DNA from: Mixta sp. Marseille-Q2659
Lineage (GTDB): Bacteria > Pseudomonadota > Gammaproteobacteria > Enterobacterales > Enterobacteriaceae
Direction of reading: 5' to 3'
Assembly: GCF_940807255.1 (NCBI RefSeq)
Contig: NZ_CALNWY010000003.1
Location: 1 to 64,000, forward strand
Length of the DNA stretch: 64,000 bases
Positions 59,916-64,000 of this stretch are shown here, piece by piece. The notes under the pieces are model-generated. The model had not been told where the DNA came from, searched no databases, and was given only the letters and a program-made list of their open reading frames with translations. The number at the start of each line of letters is the position of its first letter. Within the stretch, counting starts at the first letter, position 1. The translations under genes were made by a program, and so were the position numbers.

Positions 59916-62900
59916 TTACACCACCTGTACCTGCAGGTTATGCTGCACCAGCACATCGCCCAGCGTATCGTTCGAGGCCAGCGCTGAGTTGTGATAGACA
60001 TCGTACAGCTGTCCATCTATTTCACGCTCACCGCTGTTACTCCATACGCCATCGCTGGTGTTCGCCAACGTGACGCGGTTGCCGTCGGCACCTTTAATCA
60101 GCAGATCGTCCTCCGGCCTGTCGGTGATATTCAACGCCTCATCCAGATCCAGCTTCACGCTGTTAGTGCCTGACAGCCCCAGGTTAAGGATTTCAATATG
60201 CTCCACCTTCAGCCCCAGCGCGGTGAGATCAAGTTCCATATGTTCACCATTCAGCACCAGCGTATCGGTGCCGGCGCCGCCGTCGATATGGGTAAAGTTC
60301 AAATCATTGACCGTTACCGTATCGCTGCCGCTGCTGCCGGTCACCTCCTCGCCCTGCTGCTGCGTACCGTCGGCCAGCAGGATAGTCACCCCGCCGATGG
60401 TAAAGGTTTCCGCGTCGTCCGCCACGGCACCAGGCGCGGCAGCGGTGGTCTCCTCACCGCTGACCACGGCGCCGCTGGCAGAAGTAGTGGTATCCGCCTC
60501 GGTAGTCAGCGTGGAATCCACCACCTTACTGGCGGTGACCAGTGTGCCAGTCTGCTCTGTGGTGCTGGTCGTGGCGCTGGTATGCTGGCTTTGATCGGAC
60601 GCCGCCAGCGCATCGTCTGCCGTGACCGCCATCAGCGACATCGCCGCCACTTCGGTAGTGGACGCCACCGGCAGCAGCGATCCCAGCAGTAGCGTGGTGG
60701 TGGTGGACGCCGGGTTGCCCGCCGCATCCACCGCCCTGACCGTTACCAGCGAGTTCAGGTTTAGCGCCGTTAGCAGTCCACCGCTGAATTTCACGCTATA
60801 GCGTCCCAGCGCATCGGTGGTGGTTTGCAGCGTGGTGCCGTTTAGCGTAACGTTTACCGTAGTGCCCTGCCGCAGGTTCAGCGTGCCGCCGGTGATCGTC
60901 AGTCCGGTAAGCAGTACGCTCACCAGGCTGAGTACCGGATCGACGCCGATCGCCGGCAAGTTATGGGTAATCGCGTTAAAGCTACCGCTGGTGGAAGCGG
61001 TATTGCCGACCGCATCGCTGACCGACACGTTAACCGAATGTCCGCCGTCAGAAATATTGCGCAGCGTGCCTGACGGCACACTGACGCTCCAGCTTCCGTT
61101 GCTGCCGACCGTGGTGGTGAACTGAGTGCCCGCCACGCTGACGGTTACCGTACGGCCAGCGGCGTTAGTCGCGCTGCCGCTGATGGTTCCTGTAGCGTTC
61201 GCCTCCGCCAGGTTGAGATAGCCGTCACCGCCAAAGAAGCTGTTTAAGGTGACGGTCGGCAGCGTATGGGTGCCCACCTGCACCGTGCCGCTGGCGCTGC
61301 CGCTGGTGCCGGCGCTGTTGGTCACGCTGACGTTCACCGTCTGCGAACCGTCGGCAATGGCCAGCAGGCTGGCGGACGGTACGGCGATGCTCCATGCGCC
61401 GTTCGCGCCTACGGTGCCGGTATAGCGGTTGCCCGCCAGGGTCACGGTGACGGTCGAGCCTTCCGCATTGGTTGATGTCCCGGTAATGGTCTGCGCCGTC
61501 AGCGCATCGGCTGCGTTAAGCAAACCATCGCCGAAGATGGAGCCGATGGTTAAGGTCGGCGGCGTATGGGAAATCACGCTCACGTTGCCGGAGGCATTGG
61601 CGACGTTGCCATAGGCATCGGTGGCGCGCACGCTGACCGTCTGCGTGCCGTCACTGAGCGCCGCCAGATCGGCCCTCGGCACGCTCAGCGTCCAGCTGCC
61701 GTTGCTGCCGACGGTAGTGGTATAGCTGCGTCCGTTGAGCGAAACCACCACGCTGCTGCCGCTGCCAAGGTTGCTGCTGCTACCGCTAATCACCTGTGTG
61801 GTGTTGAGATCCGCCGCGCTCAGCACGCCGTCGCCGAATACCGTATTCAGGGTTAATGACGGCGGATTTTTGATGCCCACCTGTACGCCGGTGCTGACGC
61901 TGGCAACGTTGCCTACCGGATCGGTTACCGACACGCCCACGGTGAGATTGCCGTTCAACAGCGTACCAAGAATATCGGGGGCGACCGCCGCGCTAAAGCG
62001 TCCATCACTGCCAACCGTGGCGCTCACCACCGTGTTGCCAAGATTAATCCGTACCTGGCTGCCCGCTGCCGCGTTCGCCACGGTGCCGGTGATGTTCTGC
62101 GTAATCAGCGATTCAGCGATATTCAGAATGCCATTGCCAAACAGCGGATCGAGCGTAATGACCGGCAGATTATGAATGCCGACCAGCGCGCCCGCCGTGG
62201 CGCTGGTGCTGTTGCCTGCGCTGTCGGTAACTGTGACGGTGGCCGTCAGGTTGCCGTCCGCCAGCCCCTGTAGCAGCGCTGGCGTCAGCGCCACGCTGAA
62301 GGTGCCGTTCGCGTTAGCGGTTGTCGCCAGCGTCTGGCCGCCGATGGCGATAGTTACCCTGGCGCCCGGCTCGACATTGCCGACGGTGCCGCTGATGGTT
62401 TGCGTCAACAGCGCATCCGCCGCATTCAGCAGAGCGTCGCCAAACAGCGGATTAATGTTCAGCGTCGGTGGCGTAATATCCACCACCAGCCCGGCGTTAA
62501 CCTGGCTGGTATTGCCCGCCGCATCGGTCACGCTGGCACCAACGGTAAGGTCGCCTTCGGTCAGCGTTCTCAAAATATCGGGCGCGACGGTGGCGCTGAA
62601 CACGCCGTTATTGCCAACCACGGCGGTCACCGTGGTACTTCCCAGGTTGATATTTACCGTTGAGCCGGCGGCGACATTCTGTACCACGCCGCTGATGGTC
62701 TGGTTAGTCAGCAGATCGGCGGCATCAAGGAAACCATTGCCGAAAATCGGATTGAGGCTAATCACCGGCGCGGTGCCGAAAATACCCACATTGACTGACT
62801 GCGAGGCGGTGTTGCCCGCCGGGTCAACCACCGTTACCCCCAGCTCCAGCGTGCCGTCGAGCAAATTCCCCAGATCCGCCGCCGGAATGGTAAGGCCCCA

Positions 62901-64000
62901 GTTACCGCCAGCGGTCACCTGCGTCTGGTAGCTCTGGCTGCCGAGCGTGACGGTGACCGTTGAGCCGGTCGCCGCGTTCAGCACCCCGCCGATGGTCTGG
63001 TTCTGGGCCAGATCGCTGATGTTCAGCAGGTTGTCGCCGCCGAACAGTCCGCTAAGATTGCCGATAACCGGCACGTTATCCACGATGGCCGTTACGGTTT
63101 CGCTCGCGGTGCGCTGGTTGCCCGCGGCGTCGGTCAGCGTCAGGTTGAGATCGATATTGCCATCCTGCAACAGCTCCAGCACGCTCGGCGGCACCACGAT
63201 TGCCCATTTACCATCCTGCCCGACGGCGGCAGTCAGCGTCGTTCCGCCCAGCGTCAGGGCCACGGTCGCGCCGATACCTGCCGAGCTGGCGATACCGCTG
63301 ATGGTTTGACCGACGGCGGTATCCGCAGCGTTAAGGAAACCGTCGCCAAAGACCGAATCCACCACCAGATTCAGCGCCTGGTTCACCACTTTATTCACGG
63401 TCAGCGTGGCGTTGGTCTGGTTGCCCGCCTCATCGCCGACGCGCACACCTAACACCAGCGCCCCTTCCGCCAGGCTGCCCAACACCTCCGGCGTCAAATC
63501 GATGCTGAAGGTGCCATTCTCGTCCACTACGGCGGTGGCGATAGGGCTGCCGTCGCCAAGGTAGATGCCGACGGTTTGTCCTTCCGCGCCGCTGGCCCGG
63601 CCGGTCAGCACCTGAGTGGTCAGAATATCGGCGGCGTTAAGAATGTTATTGCCTAACAGCGCATCCACTTCCAGCAGCGGCGCGGCGGTATCCAGCGTTA
63701 CCGTGCTGGTCGTCGTGGCGGTGTTGCCTGCCGCATCGCTCAGGGTGGCGGTAATGGTGCTGGTGCCGCTGTTTAGCGTCTGCAGATCGGCGGCGGGCAC
63801 GTTGGTACGCCAGCTGCCGTCGGACTGCACAATGGCGTTATAGCTATTGCCGTTCAGCGTGACTGTCACCGTCCGACCGACTTCAGAAGCCGAGGCGGTG
63901 CCGCTGATGGGCTGCGAGTTGGCAATCTCGCTGCTGTTAAGGAAGCCGTCGCCGGTAAATTCATTAATTGTCAGCGTCGGCGACGTGCGATCGACAATCA
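59916..64000 (-). CDS. Giant BapA-like Ig-repeat adhesin (5' part outside window)
   Basis: The frame is open from the stop at 59916 to the window edge: at least 1360 residues, and the N-terminus is missing. About eleven Ig-like domains of close to 100 residues lie in 60684-64000, with a consensus of FGDGxLNAADxxxxQTISG, GSTVTVTLG, a VP.ADL turn and TDAAGN near the end. The last repeat has lost the FGDG-LNAAD start. A Ser/Thr-rich linker, a short RTX-like GGAGTD segment and a VEHIEILNLGLSGTNSVKLD module precede the C-terminal secretion tail LGDVLVQHNLQVQVV. This is the layout of T1SS biofilm proteins such as BapA. It is probably exported by the nearby T1SS. Confidence 0.88.
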   Translation of the reverse strand, partial: IVDRTSPTLTINEFTGDGFLNSSEIANSQPISGTASASEVGRTVTVTLNGNSYNAIVQSDGSWRTNVPAADLQTLNSGTSTITATLSDAAGNTATTTSTVTLDTAAPLLEVDALLGNNILNAADILTTQVLTGRASGAEGQTVGIYLGDGSPIATAVVDENGTFSIDLTPEVLGSLAEGALVLGVRVGDEAGNQTNATLTVNKVVNQALNLVVDSVFGDGFLNAADTAVGQTISGIASSAGIGATVALTLGGTTLTAAVGQDGKWAIVVPPSVLELLQDGNIDLNLTLTDAAGNQRTASETVTAIVDNVPVIGNLSGLFGGDNLLNISDLAQNQTIGGVLNAATGSTVTVTLGSQSYQTQVTAGGNWGLTIPAADLGNLLDGTLELGVTVVDPAGNTASQSVNVGIFGTAPVISLNPIFGNGFLDAADLLTNQTISGVVQNVAAGSTVNINLGSTTVTAVVGNNGVFSATVAPDILRTLTEGDLTVGASVTDAAGNTSQVNAGLVVDITPPTLNINPLFGDALLNAADALLTQTISGTVGNVEPGARVTIAIGGQTLATTANANGTFSVALTPALLQGLADGNLTATVTVTDSAGNSTSATAGALVGIHNLPVITLDPLFGNGILNIAESLITQNITGTVANAAAGSQVRINLGNTVVSATVGSDGRFSAAVAPDILGTLLNGNLTVGVSVTDPVGNVASVSTGVQVGIKNPPSLTLNTVFGDGVLSAADLNTTQVISGSSSNLGSGSSVVVSLNGRSYTTTVGSNGSWTLSVPRADLAALSDGTQTVSVRATDAYGNVANASGNVSVISHTPPTLTIGSIFGDGLLNAADALTAQTITGTSTNAEGSTVTVTLAGNRYTGTVGANGAWSIAVPSASLLAIADGSQTVNVSVTNSAGTSGSASGTVQVGTHTLPTVTLNSFFGGDGYLNLAEANATGTISGSATNAAGRTVTVSVAGTQFTTTVGSNGSWSVSVPSGTLRNISDGGHSVNVSVSDAVGNTASTSGSFNAITHNLPAIGVDPVLSLVSVLLTGLTITGGTLNLRQGTTVNVTLNGTTLQTTTDALGRYSVKFSGGLLTALNLNSLVTVRAVDAAGNPASTTTTLLLGSLLPVASTTEVAAMSLMAVTADDALAASDQSQHTSATTSTTEQTGTLVTASKVVDSTLTTEADTTTSASGAVVSGEETTAAAPGAVADDAETFTIGGVTILLADGTQQQGEEVTGSSGSDTVTVNDLNFTHIDGGAGTDTLVLNGEHMELDLTALGLKVEHIEILNLGLSGTNSVKLDLDEALNITDRPEDDLLIKGADGNRVTLANTSDGVWSNSGEREIDGQLYDVYHNSALASNDTLGDVLVQHNLQVQVV

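Noticed and set aside
60684..64000. Regular 300-bp periodicity as a CRISPR or DNA satellite
   Set aside because: The period reflects diverged Ig-like protein domains in an open frame; no short identical repeats with spacers.

Overview
The window is a chromosomal segment of an enterobacterium, most likely Erwiniaceae (Pantoea/Mixta/Erwinia type). The gene order from yeiB-folE through cirA-lysP-yeiE-yeiH-nfo-fru-efpL-yeiR-lpxT-mepS-pdeN-yejABEF-bcr-rsuA-radD-rplY-yejKLM-proL to yojI-alkB-apbE-ompC-micF is the E. coli 47-49 min order. Protein identities are high, and the segment is interrupted by lineage-specific genes. The family-level placement is inference; no 16S or MLST gene is present.

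Layout. 1-5.9 kb: yeiB (cut by the window edge) and folE, an MFS carrier divergent from a PtrR-like LysR gene, and a formaldehyde detoxification pair, frmA-fghA, overlapped by that LysR gene. 5.9-10.1 kb: the catecholate receptor cirA and a two-gene ferric-siderophore ABC importer (ATPase + FecCD permease, no binding protein) with a Fur box lying on its promoter. 10.2-17.3 kb: lysP, yeiE and a DUF1232 gene, yeiH, nfo, and an SdaC-family permease preceded by a translationally coupled 31-codon leader ORF. 17.4-21.3 kb: fruBKA with two Cra operators. Two apparent lesions sit in it: HPr active-site Arg to Cys in FruB, and one missing base at the fruK start. 21.5-41.6 kb: conserved housekeeping genes for translation, cell wall, LPS, peptide uptake and DNA repair, ending in yejM. 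41.6-48.4 kb: tRNA-Pro(GGG), an AT-rich GT25 glycosyltransferase, a small orphan gene, yojI, alkB, apbE, ompC and the divergent sRNA gene micF.

48.8-64 kb is accessory. A DMT carrier is followed, on the minus strand, by a type I secretion system (HlyD adaptor, LapB-like ABC exporter, TolC-like pore). Next come a 1084-residue Ig-like secreted protein built as a duplicated four-domain block and, running off the right edge, a BapA-type giant adhesin with about eleven 100-residue repeats visible. Between the two secreted proteins, on the opposite strand, is a small T6SS cassette: a Tlde1-like (DUF2778) effector, a two-TM candidate immunity protein and a frameshifted hcp. The two T1SS substrates share a short C-terminal tail, suggesting one exporter serves both.

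Most interesting: the two-substrate T1SS locus carrying a T6SS effector/immunity/hcp cassette, the ABCD-ABCD architecture of the smaller adhesin, the double lesion in the fru operon, and the leader ORF before the amino-acid permease.
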